A stretch of 64,000 nt of DNA. Origin: Variovorax paradoxus B4. Its GTDB lineage: Bacteria > Pseudomonadota > Gammaproteobacteria > Burkholderiales > Burkholderiaceae_C. Where the stretch lies: the NCBI RefSeq assembly GCF_000463015.1, contig NC_022247.1:4340001-4404000 (forward strand), given 5' to 3'. This document shows positions 52,375 through 62,165 of the stretch, in pieces. The translations under genes and the position numbers were made by a program. The first letter of the stretch is position 1, and each line of letters opens with the position of its first letter. Under the pieces are notes generated by a model. The model did no database searches, was not told the origin of the DNA, and saw only the letters and a program-made list of their open reading frames with translations.

Positions 52375-53211
52375 TCAGGCTGCCACCGGTTCGGGAAGAA
52401 TGGCCGTCAGCGCGAAGTCGACGAGATGAAGCCAGGTCGCTTCCAGGCCCATGATGCTGTGGTGGTCGGAGCCGGGGACGGTCTGCACGTTGATGGGTGT
52501 CGGCCAGGCCGCGATGAGCTTCTGCGAGCGCTCGGGCAGCACCACGTCGTCGCGCTCGGCCAGCAGCACCTGGGTTTTCGCGGCCACTTCCTTGCAGTGC
52601 GTGAGCGAGTCGAACCGGTGCCGCAGCAACAGCGACAGCGGAACGAGCGGAAATCGCTTCTTTGCCACTTCCAGCATCGAGTCGTAGGGCGTGACCAGTT
52701 GCAGGCTCGAGAAGTCCTGCTGTGCCACCAGCTGGATGGCCACGCCGGTGCCCAGGCTGCGGCCCACCACGTGCAGGCGTGCCTGCGGAAAGGCCTTGCG
52801 CAGGTGATTGGCAAACTGGATTGCGTCCGCCACGGAAGCGATCTCGGAGGGGTGGCCCTGCGAGTCGGCCACGCCCCGGTAGTTGACCGCGGCAAATCCG
52901 AAGCCCTCCGGCAGCCAGTGCAGCGCCTGCGCGGTGGCTCGAACGTCCTCGCCCCGGCCGGCGAAATAGATGAACAGGTCCTGCAGCGCGTCTTCGCCCT
53001 GGGGGTGATAGACATAGCCGCGCACCATGCCGCCCGGCACGGTGTGGGAGTAGGTGGAAAAGTCGTCGGACAGATGGACGACGGGAAGCTTTCTGGCGTT
53101 GAAGAGGATGTGTCCCTGCCGCGTCGCCAGCAGGGTCCAGTACGCCGCAATGCCGCCAATGGCGGCGGCCGAGGCCGAGAGCGCAATGCGAAAGGCTTTG
53201 GATGATGACAA
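52375..53211 (-). CDS. Membrane-anchored alpha/beta hydrolase (BEM46/ABHD13-like)
   Basis: A TTG at 53211 with GGGAG eight bases upstream gives 278 residues that begin with a signal anchor (ALSASAAAIGGIAAYWTLLA). The nucleophile elbow is GRSLG in LHVVGRSLGTGVAIQL, with DDVVLP carrying the likely acid and DHHSIM the His. It is probably a serine hydrolase facing the periplasm. It is convergent with metC and followed upstream by a small exported protein gene. Substrate unknown. Confidence 0.8.
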   Translation of the reverse strand: MSSSKAFRIALSASAAAIGGIAAYWTLLATRQGHILFNARKLPVVHLSDDFSTYSHTVPGGMVRGYVYHPQGEDALQDLFIYFAGRGEDVRATAQALHWLPEGFGFAAVNYRGVADSQGHPSEIASVADAIQFANHLRKAFPQARLHVVGRSLGTGVAIQLVAQQDFSSLQLVTPYDSMLEVAKKRFPLVPLSLLLRHRFDSLTHCKEVAAKTQVLLAERDDVVLPERSQKLIAAWPTPINVQTVPGSDHHSIMGLEATWLHLVDFALTAILPEPVAA

Positions 53212-53225
53212 GGCTTGGCTCCCGC

Positions 53226-53558
53226 CTACTTCTTGCAGCTGCCGCCGACGGAAACCGTGCCGTCCCTGCACTCCGTCAATATCTCTTCGTCGGCCGGGCC
53301 CGTGCCCGGACGCGCCGGGGCCGCACCGGCTGCGGGTGCGCCTTCGCGCTGGTAGACGATTTTCTTGCTGCCGAGATCGCAGCTGCCCACCACCTGTCCT
53401 GCCGCCTCTGCATTGGCATCGACGGTGGTGACGGTGAAGCGCGTCACGCCGGCCGCGGCAATCTTCGCTTCGATCTGGGTGCGCAGGGCTTCGCAGTTTT
53501 CGGCGCCGTGAGCGGCGCCCGCCAAAGCAAGCGCCATGGAAATCAACCAGGGTTTCAT
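53226..53558 (-). CDS. Exported DUF1161 protein
   Basis: From the ATG at 53558 the product has 110 residues with a signal peptide (cleavage after AHGA), then a small domain with two cysteine pairs: NCEALRTQIEAKIAAAGV, VVGSCDLGSKKIVYQR, LTECRD and SVGGSCKK. This is the DUF1161 pattern of periplasmic proteins of unknown role. A longer start at 53591 would hide the signal peptide. Confidence 0.8.
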   Translation of the reverse strand: MKPWLISMALALAGAAHGAENCEALRTQIEAKIAAAGVTRFTVTTVDANAEAAGQVVGSCDLGSKKIVYQREGAPAAGAAPARPGTGPADEEILTECRDGTVSVGGSCKK

Positions 53559-53676
53559 GATGAGTCGGCCTCGCAGCGGAGGGTTTGGCAAACGAAGAGT
53601 CTAGCCCCTCATCGCGCGGGGAAGCATCCTCGCGCACGCTGCGGTAACCAGGCGTCACGGCCGCCGGAATACAGGC

Positions 53677-54096
53677 TCAGTCGCAGGCGTTCCTGCCGGC
53701 CGGAGATTGGCGCAGCCGGTTGAGGAAAGCGAGCTGGACCCTGGCCGTATCGCTGCCCTGCGATGCGGCCCGCAGCATCCAGCGGCGGGCCTCGCAGCGG
53801 TCGGCCTTGACTGCGGAGCCATAGAGCATCGGTCCCGCCAGCAGCACCATGCCCAGCATCTCCTGCGCCTCGGCGCTGTCCTCGGCCGCCGCTTGCCGAA
53901 GCTGCTCGAGCATCGAGCGGTAGTCGCGGGCGGCCTGCGCTTCCAGCGCCAGCTGGAAACGCTGCTCGGCATGCAGGACAACGCTCGCGTCCGGCGGCTG
54001 CGCCGCGGAGAGCGCCGCCGCGAGGCACAGGGCGCCCGACAGGCCGATGCGCCAGCGCAGCGACCAGCTTGCGATTTGATTCAATTCGGATGCCAT
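53677..54096 (-). CDS. Exported Sel1-repeat-like protein
   Basis: The 139-residue protein has a hydrophobic N-terminal segment (SGALCLAAALSAAQ) followed by two to three Sel1/TPR-like helical repeats (AEAQEMLGMVLLAGPMLYGSAVKADRCEARRWMLRAASQGSDTARVQLAFLNRL). It probably binds another protein in the periplasm. It ends with a C-terminal Cys-Asp. No partner is evident. Confidence 0.7.
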   Translation of the reverse strand: MASELNQIASWSLRWRIGLSGALCLAAALSAAQPPDASVVLHAEQRFQLALEAQAARDYRSMLEQLRQAAAEDSAEAQEMLGMVLLAGPMLYGSAVKADRCEARRWMLRAASQGSDTARVQLAFLNRLRQSPAGRNACD

Positions 54097-54215
54097 CGAT
54101 GTTCTCCACCATTCCGTTGCGTGGAGGCCATCGTGGCAGCAAGCACCGGCCGGAAGAAACTGGAATTCACGCAGCCAGGCTCAGCCGGCGCCTGAGCCTT
54201 CCTGCCTGCCCGTCC

Positions 54216-56369
54216 TCAGAACTTCGCGGTCAGCGCCACCTGCAGCTCGCGTCCCGGCCCCGGCATGATCAAGTTGTCGACGCTGCCGTGCGCGGACACG
54301 TAGTACTTCCTGCCCGTGATGTTCTTCAGGTTCACCGAGAGTTCGTAGCGCTCGGTCCTGTAGCTCGCGGCCAGGTCGGCCGTGACGTACGAAGGCAGCG
54401 TCACCAGGTTGCTGAGCGAGGCATAGCGCGCGGCCACGTAGTTCACGCCGCCGCCCGCGCTCAGGCCATGGCCCAGGTCCTTCATGAGCCACACGAAGGC
54501 CGAATGCCGCGGCGTGAGCGGCGCCACCTTGCCCTGCACCGGCATCGCGGCGCCGACGGGCAGCTGCAGCGAACTCACGGTGGCCAGCGACTTGACCATG
54601 CGGCCGTCCAGGTAGGCATAGCCCGCGCTGACGTCCCAGCGCCCCGGCAGCTTGCCGGCCAGCGCCAGTTCCATGCCGTTGGTGCGCTGCGTGCCCACGT
54701 TGATCTGCCGCGCCGGGTTGGACGGGTCGGTGTTCTTGATGCCCGAGCGCTCCAGGTTGAAAAGCGCGGCCGTGAGGTTGAGCGCGCCGTCGAGGAAGTC
54801 GAGCTTGGCGCCGATCTCCTTGTTGACGGTGATCTCGGGATCGTTGGCCGCGTTGTTGGCCGACAGCGCGAAGGTCTCGGCCGAAGGCTGGAACGAGCGG
54901 CTGTACGACACGTAGTAGGACTGCGAGTCGCTCGGCTGCCAGACCAGGCCCGCGCGCGGGCTGAACTTGCGGTCGGTGCGCGAGAAGGGGGCCAGCGTGC
55001 GCTCGAAGGAGGTCTCCTGGCGGAAGTCGTCGTAGCGTCCGCCGACGAGCGCCTTCCACTGCGGCGCCAGCGTGATCTGGTCCTGCGCATAGAGCGCGGC
55101 CGTCTTGAAGGTGGTGTTGCTCGGAATCGCGCTGTTGCCCAGGTAGCTTGCGAGCGGGATCGGCGGCGGCGCGGAGACCGGGTTCAGGATGCTCACGCGC
55201 TCGAAGCCGGTGGCCGAGGACACCGTGTACGCGCGCTTGTCCTGCTTGCCGAGCTCGGCGCCGACCAGCCATTCCTGCTTGAAGCCGCCGAGCTCGTTGC
55301 GCCATGTCAGGTCGGTCTGGTTGAACCAGCCGCTCTCGTCGCGGTCGACGAAGCCGCGGGTGCGGCCCACGGTCATGCGCACCGGGTCGGTGGTGCCGCT
55401 GGGCAGCGTGTTGAAGCGGTCGAGCTTGTAGCTGTAGTAGCGCGTGGTGTTGCGCAGGCTCAGCGTGTCGCTGAAGCGGTGGTTGAGCGTGGCGGTGAAG
55501 GACTGCACGCGCGTGGTGGTGGTGTCGTCGCGCTTCGCGAAGGCCGAACCGTAGTAGGTGCCGATGGGCACGTTCACCGGGCGGCCGTTGAGCGCCGGAA
55601 TGCCGAAGTCGGTCAGCCGCTGGTCGTAGGCGTTGGTGTACTGCAGCAGCAGGTCGGTCTGCGGGCTGAACTTCATGGCCAGCGAGGGCGCGATGCTGTA
55701 GCGGTCGATGAACTGCTGGTCGCGCCAGCTGCCCGACTTTTCGCGCGCGACGTTCAGGCGGAAGGCCATGTTCTCGCCGATGGGCCGGTTGAGGTCGACC
55801 GTGAGCCGCTTGAAGTCGTGGGTGCCCAGGCCGAGCGACACCTCGCCGAAGGGCCGCTCGAAGATCGGCTTCTTCGTCACGCGGTTGACCAGCCCGCCCG
55901 ACGAGCCGCGGCCATACAGCACGGCGGCCGGGCCCTTGAGCACCTCGATGCGCTCGGTGTCCGACAGGTCGCGGAAGTACAGCGCGTCGTCGCGCACGCC
56001 GTCCACGAACCAGTCGGCGATGGCCGTGAAGCCGCGGATGACCACCTGGTCGCGCTGGCCGTCACCGGCATTGAAGGAAACGCCGGGCGCATTGCGCAGC
56101 GCGTCCTGCATGGAGGTTGCGCCCTGGTCGCGCAGCAGCTGCGCGGGCAGCACGTTGACCGCCTGGGGAACGTCGCGCAGCGGCGCGCTGCCCTTGGTGG
56201 CCGTGCTGCCGACCGACGGGGCATAGCCGGGCTCCTGCTCGGAGGTGACGGTGATCTCCTGGAGCGTGCTGGCGGAGGTCTGGGCCTGGGCCGCGCAATG
56301 CAGTGCGGCAAGGGTGGCAAGAAAGAGCGGCGTGCGGCGAAGGCGCACGGCATGCGGGCGAACGGACAT
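54216..56369 (-). CDS. TonB-dependent siderophore receptor (Fiu/FhuE-like)
   Basis: The 717-residue outer-membrane protein has a signal peptide (cleavage after AAQAQ), a plug domain (TLQEITVTSEQE near the TonB box, VPQAVNVLPAQLLRDQGATSMQDALRNAPGV, IRGFTAIADWFVDGVRDDALYFRDLSDTERIEVLKGPAAVLYGRGSSGG) and a 22-stranded barrel ending in ELQVALTAKF. The plug sequence is typical for catecholate or related ferric-siderophore receptors. No Fur box or cobalamin riboswitch was found in the 209-base leader, which has only a CTCCAT/ATGGAG hairpin at 56423-56441. Confidence 0.92.
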   Translation of the reverse strand: MSVRPHAVRLRRTPLFLATLAALHCAAQAQTSASTLQEITVTSEQEPGYAPSVGSTATKGSAPLRDVPQAVNVLPAQLLRDQGATSMQDALRNAPGVSFNAGDGQRDQVVIRGFTAIADWFVDGVRDDALYFRDLSDTERIEVLKGPAAVLYGRGSSGGLVNRVTKKPIFERPFGEVSLGLGTHDFKRLTVDLNRPIGENMAFRLNVAREKSGSWRDQQFIDRYSIAPSLAMKFSPQTDLLLQYTNAYDQRLTDFGIPALNGRPVNVPIGTYYGSAFAKRDDTTTTRVQSFTATLNHRFSDTLSLRNTTRYYSYKLDRFNTLPSGTTDPVRMTVGRTRGFVDRDESGWFNQTDLTWRNELGGFKQEWLVGAELGKQDKRAYTVSSATGFERVSILNPVSAPPPIPLASYLGNSAIPSNTTFKTAALYAQDQITLAPQWKALVGGRYDDFRQETSFERTLAPFSRTDRKFSPRAGLVWQPSDSQSYYVSYSRSFQPSAETFALSANNAANDPEITVNKEIGAKLDFLDGALNLTAALFNLERSGIKNTDPSNPARQINVGTQRTNGMELALAGKLPGRWDVSAGYAYLDGRMVKSLATVSSLQLPVGAAMPVQGKVAPLTPRHSAFVWLMKDLGHGLSAGGGVNYVAARYASLSNLVTLPSYVTADLAASYRTERYELSVNLKNITGRKYYVSAHGSVDNLIMPGPGRELQVALTAKF

Positions 56370-56578
56370 GGAGAATTTCCCTCAGGGCGATTTTTTTGGA
56401 ATCGCGAAGCGCCATGCAGCCCCTCCATCGATCGAATGGAGAAACCGCATGCGCCCTGCCTGGAGAAAATCTGGGTTGGGTCCTTTGCCCGGCTCGCACC
56501 GGCGCGTGGCCGGGGCTTCCTGCAACAAAGTTCGCTTCGCGCGAACCGCGGGATTCTAAATGCTGCTGCCGCCGTCCT

Positions 56579-56785
56579 TCAGCAGCAGCGCCCCTTACCC
56601 CCGCCGTAGCGCGCCTCGAGCCGCTCTCGAAAGAAGGCCTCGTAGCTCATCGGCGGCTGGTCCGGATGCGTGGCCGCCATGTGGGTCAGGTAGGCGTCGT
56701 AGTCGGGCAACCCGACCATGAGCCGCAGCGACTGCTTGAGCGAGCGGGCGAAGTGGCGCCCGGCTTCCGGCAATGCGAGAGCCAT
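56579..56785 (-). CDS. YbdD/YjiX-family small protein linked to CstA
   Basis: This 68-residue protein matches the DUF466 family: [50 protein letters not shown]. These small proteins are almost always encoded right after cstA or btsT and are needed for transporter function. Here it lies 10 bases after the cstA stop. Confidence 0.93.
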   Translation of the reverse strand: MALALPEAGRHFARSLKQSLRLMVGLPDYDAYLTHMAATHPDQPPMSYEAFFRERLEARYGGGKGRCC

Positions 56786-56795
56786 GGCGGCCTGC

Positions 56796-58862
56796 TCAGC
56801 GTGCCGCCGACGCGGCGAGCGGTTCGAACGGCGTCTCCTGCGCGGTCGGCCGATGGGCCGCGCGTGCCGCGAGGCAGGCCTTGATGCTGTAGACCAGCAC
56901 GCTCAGCACCACGAACATGAAGAGCGCGCACAGCGCCGCATCGAGCCGGTCGTTGAAGACGATGCGCGACATGGCCTCGGGCGTCTTCGCCGGCGCCACC
57001 AGCACGCCGTTGGCGAGCCCATCGACGTATCTGGCCGCGTGCGAGAGGAAGCCGATCTTCGGATCGGGCGAGAAGATCTTCTGCCAGCCGGCCGTGAGCG
57101 TGCACGCCAGCAGCCATGCGGCCGGCGCAATCGCCACCCATGCATAGCGCTCGCGCTTCATGCGGAACAGCACCACCACGCCGAGCAGCAGCGCCACCGC
57201 GGCCAGCATCTGGTTGGAGATGCCGAACAGCGGCCACAGCGTGTTGATGCCGCCCAGCGGATCGACCACGCCCTGGTACAGGAAGTAGCCCCAGGCCGCC
57301 ACGCACAGCGCCGTGGCAAACAGGTTGGCCGGCAGCGAATCGGTGCGCTTGAGCGCGGGCACGAAACTGCCCAGCAGGTCCTGCAACATGAAGCGGCCCG
57401 CGCGGGTGCCGGCGTCCACGGCCGTGAGGATGAAGAGCGCCTCGAACAGGATCGCGAAGTGGTACCAGAAGGCCATCATGGCCTGCCCGCCGATCACCTG
57501 GTGGAGGATGTGGGCCATGCCCACGGCCAGCGTCGGCGCACCGCCCGCGCGGCCGAGAATGGTGCTTTCGCCCACGTCCTTAGCGGTCTGCACGAGCATC
57601 TCGGGCGTGACCACGAAGCCCCAGCTCGAGATGGTCTGCGCCGCCTGCTGCGCGGTGCTGCCCACCAGCGCGGCCGGGCTGTTCATTGCAAAGTAGATGC
57701 CGGGCTCGATGCACGAAGCCGCCACCAGCGCCATCACTGCCACAAAGGATTCGGCCAGCATGCCGCCATAGCCGATGAAGCGCGCATGGCGCTCGTTGTC
57801 GAGCATCTTGGGCGTGGTGCCCGAGGAGATCAGCGCATGGAAGCCCGACACCGCGCCGCAGGCAATGGTGATGAACAGGAACGGGAACATGCTGCCCGCC
57901 CACACCGGCCCGCCGCCCTGCGCGAACTGCGTGAGCGCAGGCATCTGCAGCGTGGGCATGACGAACACGATGCCCAGCGCCAGCGCGATGATGGTGCCGA
58001 TCTTCAGGAAGGTCGACAGGTAGTCGCGCGGCGCCAGCAGCAACCACACCGGCAGGCTCGCGGCCACGAAGCCGTAGCCCACCAGCATCCAGGTGAGTGC
58101 CTTGCCGTCGAAGGTGAAGAGCGGCGCCCACGCGGGGTTCTGGCTCACGGCCTGGCCGCCGAAGATGGCGAGCATCAGGAGCACGAAGCCGATCAGCGAA
58201 ACCTCGCCGATGCGCCCCGGCCGGATGAAGCGCAGGTACACGCCCATGAACAGCGCCACCGGAATGGTGGCCGCCACGGTGAAGGTGCCCCACGGCGATT
58301 CGGCCAGCGCCTTCACCACGATCAGCGCCAGCACCGCGAGGATGATGATCATGATCATGAAGGTGCCGAACAGCGCGATCATGCCGGGCACCGTGCCCAT
58401 CTCCTGCTTGACGAGGTCGCCGAGCGAGCGGCCGTCGCGCCGCGTGGAAATGAACAGGATGATGAAGTCCTGCACCGCGCCCGCGAACACCACGCCCGCC
58501 AGCACCCACAGCAGCCCGGGCAGGTAGCCCATCTGCGCGGCGAGCACCGGGCCCACCAGCGGACCGGCGCCCGCAATGGCCGCGAAGTGGTGGCCGAACA
58601 GCACGTTCTTGTCGGTCGGCACGTAGTCCAGGCCGTCGTTGTGGCGGTGCGCCGGCGTCTTGCGGTTGCCGTCCAGCCCCAGCACCTTCTCGGCGATGAA
58701 CAGGCTGTAGTAGCGGTAGGCGATCAGGTAGGTGCAGACCGCGGCGGTCACCACCCACAGGGCGTTGACGCTTTCACCGCGCGTGAGGGCCACGGTGCCC
58801 AGCGCGAATGCGCCGACCACGGCCACGACGAGCCACACCAGATGGCGGCGGATGCTGTGCAT
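56796..58862 (-). CDS. cstA: Carbon starvation protein CstA family transporter
   Basis: The 688-residue inner-membrane protein has about 16-18 helices and family signatures: [68 protein letters not shown] and [17 protein letters not shown]. CstA and its relative BtsT import pyruvate and perhaps peptides under carbon limitation. AGGAGA precedes the ATG at 58862. It forms an operon with the YbdD-like gene. Whether it is CstA or BtsT in function cannot be told from sequence alone. Confidence 0.93.
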   Translation of the reverse strand: MHSIRRHLVWLVVAVVGAFALGTVALTRGESVNALWVVTAAVCTYLIAYRYYSLFIAEKVLGLDGNRKTPAHRHNDGLDYVPTDKNVLFGHHFAAIAGAGPLVGPVLAAQMGYLPGLLWVLAGVVFAGAVQDFIILFISTRRDGRSLGDLVKQEMGTVPGMIALFGTFMIMIIILAVLALIVVKALAESPWGTFTVAATIPVALFMGVYLRFIRPGRIGEVSLIGFVLLMLAIFGGQAVSQNPAWAPLFTFDGKALTWMLVGYGFVAASLPVWLLLAPRDYLSTFLKIGTIIALALGIVFVMPTLQMPALTQFAQGGGPVWAGSMFPFLFITIACGAVSGFHALISSGTTPKMLDNERHARFIGYGGMLAESFVAVMALVAASCIEPGIYFAMNSPAALVGSTAQQAAQTISSWGFVVTPEMLVQTAKDVGESTILGRAGGAPTLAVGMAHILHQVIGGQAMMAFWYHFAILFEALFILTAVDAGTRAGRFMLQDLLGSFVPALKRTDSLPANLFATALCVAAWGYFLYQGVVDPLGGINTLWPLFGISNQMLAAVALLLGVVVLFRMKRERYAWVAIAPAAWLLACTLTAGWQKIFSPDPKIGFLSHAARYVDGLANGVLVAPAKTPEAMSRIVFNDRLDAALCALFMFVVLSVLVYSIKACLAARAAHRPTAQETPFEPLAASAAR

Positions 58863-58970
58863 GGGAATGTCTCCTGGGAATGAACCCGGGAGTGTTGCCG
58901 CACGCGCGCGCAGGCGCATCCGTCGGACCGCGCGGCCCGCGTGCGTGGCTTTGCGTAATGGAAAACCCTG

Positions 58971-59375
58971 CTAGCGGACGGTCGACATCACCGTCGCGCG
59001 GCAGCGGGGCTGGTCGCGCGGCGCCAGCAGGTTGCAGTTGTCCAGCGCACGCTGCTGCATGTCGCTGAGCCTCGGCTGCTCGCCGGGGGGCGGGCCGTCC
59101 CACTGGCGATAGGCCGGCGGCGGAGGCGGTTGCTCGGCCCAGCGCTCGCGGCGTTCGTATTCGCGCCGCTGTTCCCGTTCGTAGGCGCGCTGCTCGCGGC
59201 GGTCATAGCGCTCTTCGCGGTCGCGCTGGATGCGCCACATGCAGGTGTTGAAGTCGACGCCGGAGCGGCCGCTGGCGCAATAGCGGCGGTCGTTCTCGTA
59301 AGAGTCGCCGCGTTGCGCGAACGCCGGGAGGATGGTGACAAGGCCCAGAACGGCCAGGACGAAGATTTTTTTCAT
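58971..59375 (-). CDS. Exported Arg/Glu-rich protein of unknown function
   Basis: The 134-residue protein has a signal peptide (MKKIFVLAVLGLVTILPAFAQ), then a cysteine pair (RRYCASGRSGVDFNTCMWRIQ), a highly charged stretch rich in Arg, Glu and Tyr (RDREERYDRREQRAYEREQR), a proline-rich linker and a C-terminal part with two more cysteines (DNCNLLAPRDQPRCRATV). I do not recognise the family. The charged stretch may be disordered or a coiled coil. The ATG at 59375 has GAGG upstream. Confidence 0.7.
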   Translation of the reverse strand: MKKIFVLAVLGLVTILPAFAQRGDSYENDRRYCASGRSGVDFNTCMWRIQRDREERYDRREQRAYEREQRREYERRERWAEQPPPPPAYRQWDGPPPGEQPRLSDMQQRALDNCNLLAPRDQPRCRATVMSTVR

Positions 59376-59476
59376 GAGGACCTCTCCGAGGTTCGGTGAT
59401 ACCGGCACAGCATGCCACACCGGCCCGACCGCCCCAAGGCAGGCATCCCCGTAGAACCAACGGCGACACCGATGCG

Positions 59477-59503
59477 TTAAGTTGGATTGAGCAGCATTTT
59501 TTC
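59477..59503 (-). pseudogene. Detached last codons of the NlpC/P60 gene
   Basis: If the element at 59509-61099 and one GAGCC copy are removed, the NlpC/P60 frame continues through these bases as EKMLLNPT and ends at TAA (59479-59477). They are therefore the original 3' end of the gene at 61097-61618, cut off by the insertion. Confidence 0.8.
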
Positions 59504-59508
59504 GAGCC
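59504..59508. repeat. Left target-site duplication GAGCC
   Basis: GAGCC here and at 61100-61104 directly flank the element's inverted repeats, consistent with a five-base duplication. A four-base duplication with one extra terminal base is also possible. Confidence 0.7.
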
Positions 59509-59529
59509 TAGCCTGGATATTTCGCGAGT
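59509..59529 (+). repeat. Left terminal inverted repeat of the IS1380 element
   Basis: 21 bases starting TAGCCTGGATATTTCGCGAG, identical to the reverse complement of 61079-61099. Confidence 0.92.
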
Positions 59530-59611
59530 AGAAGGTCGGCAGCCCTGAGCCGGGATGCGTTGTTATTGGTATCTGATGCCAAGAACATGCAACTCGAGAA
59601 CAGGACTGCCA

Positions 59612-60925
59612 GTGCCAAAGTGTACCGATGTGCCAGTGAGATTTTGCAAGGTTGGGCGTCGCGTCGTGGAGGCGGCGTTTGACGGCGGAGATATCGTCAG
59701 CGACGGTGGTGCGGTACTGCTCAAGCAAGTCGATGAGCGCATCGGCTTGACGCGCGCGGCGGCGCGCGTGTTCGCTGACGCACGGCGCAAGGCCAGCGTG
59801 CGTCACGACATTCGCAGTCTGCTCGCGCAGCGCGTGTACGGCTTGTGTTGTGGCTGGGAAAGTGTTTCGCAGCACAACACGCTGCGCCATGACCTGGCGC
59901 ACCAAACGGCGGTAGGTCGTGTCGTTGAGCTGGCCTCGGCGCCGACGTTGAGCCGGTTGGAGACTTCGGCCACGAGCGAGCATGCCGCGGCGTTGCACGC
60001 TGTTTTGTTGGATCAATTCATCGCTAGCCGCATGACGACCCCCGACGAACTCGTGCTCGACATCGATGCCACGCACATCCCGCTGTACGGTGACCAGGAA
60101 GGCGCGCACTTCCACGCCCACTACGACAACTACTGCTACTTGCCGCTGTACATCTTCTGTGGGCAAGACATGCTCGCGTGCGTGCTGCGCCCGAGCTGGC
60201 GCGATCCGGCCAGCGTGCTCAGCGCGTTGATCAAGCTGATCGCGCGACGGCTGCGCCAGGCGTGGCCCGGCGTGCGGCTCGTGGTGCGCGGCGACTCCGG
60301 CTTCTGTCGCCCGAAGGCGCTGCGCCGCTTCGACGCCTGGGGCATTGACTACATCGTGGGCCTGCAGAAGAACTCCGCCTTGCTTGAACGCGTGGCCATC
60401 GCTGAACACGCGCTGGCCGAGCAGTACGAAGCCGTCGGCACGAAGCAGCGCCTGATCGGCGAGTTCCGATATGCAACGCGCAGCTGGGAGCGTGAGCGGC
60501 GCGTCATCGCGCGGCTGGAGCACGGCGCGCAAGGGCGCAATCCACGCTTCGTGGTCACGAGCCTGGAAGCGGGAGACGCCAAGTCGCTGTACGAGGACTT
60601 GTACTGCGCCCGCGGTGAGGCCGAGAACCGCATCAAGGAAGCGCAGATCGACCTGTTCGGTCGCCGCGGCAGTTGTCGCCGCTTCGCGTCCAACCAGTTG
60701 CGCCTGCTGTTGGCTGCGCTGGCCTACACCTTGATGATCAACCTGCGCCGGCTGGCCCTTCAAGGCACGCAGTTGGAACGCGCGTGCACCGCCACCATCC
60801 GCGTCAAGCTGCTCAAGATCGGCGCCGCCGTGCTGCGCAATACCCGTCGCATCCGCCTGCTGCTGGCCTCGCACCACCCGCTCAAGCACGTCTTCCTCAC
60901 GGCCGCTCGCGCACTGGCTCCATAG
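59612..60925 (+). CDS. IS1380-family transposase
   Basis: The product has 437 residues when read from the GTG at 59612, which has AGGA six bases upstream. ATGs at 59576 and 59555 would add 12 or 19 residues. The DDE residues are visible in order: LVLDIDATHIPLYGDQEG, LVVRGDSGFCRP, and YCARGEAENRIKEAQIDL with the glutamate. This is the DDE_Tnp_1 type of IS1380. It catalyses cut-and-paste movement of the element by acting on the 21-base end repeats. No frameshift or stop interrupts it. Confidence 0.9.
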   Translation: MPKCTDVPVRFCKVGRRVVEAAFDGGDIVSDGGAVLLKQVDERIGLTRAAARVFADARRKASVRHDIRSLLAQRVYGLCCGWESVSQHNTLRHDLAHQTAVGRVVELASAPTLSRLETSATSEHAAALHAVLLDQFIASRMTTPDELVLDIDATHIPLYGDQEGAHFHAHYDNYCYLPLYIFCGQDMLACVLRPSWRDPASVLSALIKLIARRLRQAWPGVRLVVRGDSGFCRPKALRRFDAWGIDYIVGLQKNSALLERVAIAEHALAEQYEAVGTKQRLIGEFRYATRSWERERRVIARLEHGAQGRNPRFVVTSLEAGDAKSLYEDLYCARGEAENRIKEAQIDLFGRRGSCRRFASNQLRLLLAALAYTLMINLRRLALQGTQLERACTATIRVKLLKIGAAVLRNTRRIRLLLASHHPLKHVFLTAARALAP

Positions 60926-61078
60926 ATCGCGTCGAGTGCTGTCCCCGGCACGTCGACAAACAACGGGGGTAAGGGGGCACTGCGTCTTCAGCCCCAGCAA
61001 TGCGGCTGAAATCTCACTCATCGCGGTTGTATCGCGCGCTTCGCGCCCTACATTGATCAACTGCCATCGCGACACGTC

Positions 61079-61099
61079 ACTCGCGAAATATCCAGGCTA
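61079..61099 (-). repeat. Right terminal inverted repeat of the IS1380 element
   Basis: Perfect inverted copy of the left end. Its last three bases (CTA, read as TAG on the minus strand) form the present stop codon of the NlpC/P60 gene. Confidence 0.92.
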
Positions 61100-61618
61100 G
61101 AGCCGCCGCGCCTGCATCGGCTGGCGCGACCAGTAGATGCCGTCCAGCCGATCGAGCCGAACCTCGCCGCCCGTCGACGGCGCATGCACGAACTGCCCTG
61201 CCCCCACGTAGATGCCCGCATGCGACGGCGTGGACGCGCCGAAGAGCACCAGGTCGCCCGAGCGAAGGTCGGATGCGGGCACGGGGCGGCCGAAAGCGGC
61301 CATCCGCGCCACCGTGCGCGGCGTGGCCTGGCCCGTGCTGTTTCTGTATACGTAGCCGATGAGCCCGCTGCAATCGAAGCCGCCCTCCGGCGTGTTGCCG
61401 CCGTAGCGGTACGGCGTGCCGACCAGGCCCAGCGCATGGATCGCGACGCCGCTCGATTGCTCGGCCGTGAGCACGGGAGGCGGCCCGTAGCCGGCCCCGG
61501 GCTGCGGCCCCCGCGGGCCCGCGCAGCCCAGCACCAGCAGGCAGGCACCGATCGGGAGCAGCCGAAGAAGCGGCAGCGGCATGCGGAGGCGTGGCGCGGG
61601 TGCGGATGCGTCGGGCAT
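61097..61618 (-). CDS. NlpC/P60-family lipoprotein, C-terminus clipped by the IS element
   Basis: The 173-residue protein has a lipoprotein signal (LLVLGC, lipidated Cys32 from this start; a shorter start at 61582 is equally plausible) and an NlpC/P60 peptidase domain with catalytic Cys83 (GGFDCSGLIGYVY), His133 (SHAGIYVG) and polar/His145 (FVHAP). Such proteins cut peptide cross-links in peptidoglycan at the outer-membrane inner face. The stop codon TAG comes from the IS end. The uninterrupted gene would have eight more residues. The catalytic core is intact, so function is probably kept. Confidence 0.9.
   Translation of the reverse strand: MPDASAPAPRLRMPLPLLRLLPIGACLLVLGCAGPRGPQPGAGYGPPPVLTAEQSSGVAIHALGLVGTPYRYGGNTPEGGFDCSGLIGYVYRNSTGQATPRTVARMAAFGRPVPASDLRSGDLVLFGASTPSHAGIYVGAGQFVHAPSTGGEVRLDRLDGIYWSRQPMQARRL
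61100..61104. repeat. Right target-site duplication GAGCC
   Basis: Direct copy of 59504-59508 on the other side of the element. It lies inside the last two codons of the clipped NlpC/P60 gene. Confidence 0.7.
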
Positions 61619-61627
61619 GTGGTTCCT

Positions 61628-62050
<423 letters not shown>

Positions 62051-62165
62051 GTTCTGTCCTGAAGGTTCCGAAGCAGCTTCATTGCAATGACCGTGGAGGA
62101 TAGCCATGCGTCGAAGCAATGCAAGCAAGGCCCGTGTCCCGGCCATCGTATGGCACGATCACCGC

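Larger units (their letters stand above)
59509..61099 (+). mobile_element. Complete IS1380-family insertion sequence (1591 bases)
   Basis: The element is bounded by perfect 21-base inverted repeats (59509-59529 and 61079-61099, beginning TAGCCTGGATATTTCGCGAG), flanked by GAGCC direct repeats, and encodes one IS1380-type DDE transposase. Both ends and the gene are intact, so it may still be mobile. The insertion removed the last eight codons of an NlpC/P60 gene. Bases 60926-61078 inside the element hold no gene that I can see. Confidence 0.92.

Noticed and set aside
56370..56578. Cobalamin riboswitch or Fur box upstream of the TonB receptor
   Set aside because: No B12-box-like core or 19-base Fur palindrome could be found on the minus strand.
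59477..61075. Long minus-strand frame through the insertion sequence ending in EKMLLNPT
   Set aside because: It is an antisense shadow of the transposase; only its last nine codons are real, being the detached tail of the NlpC/P60 gene.
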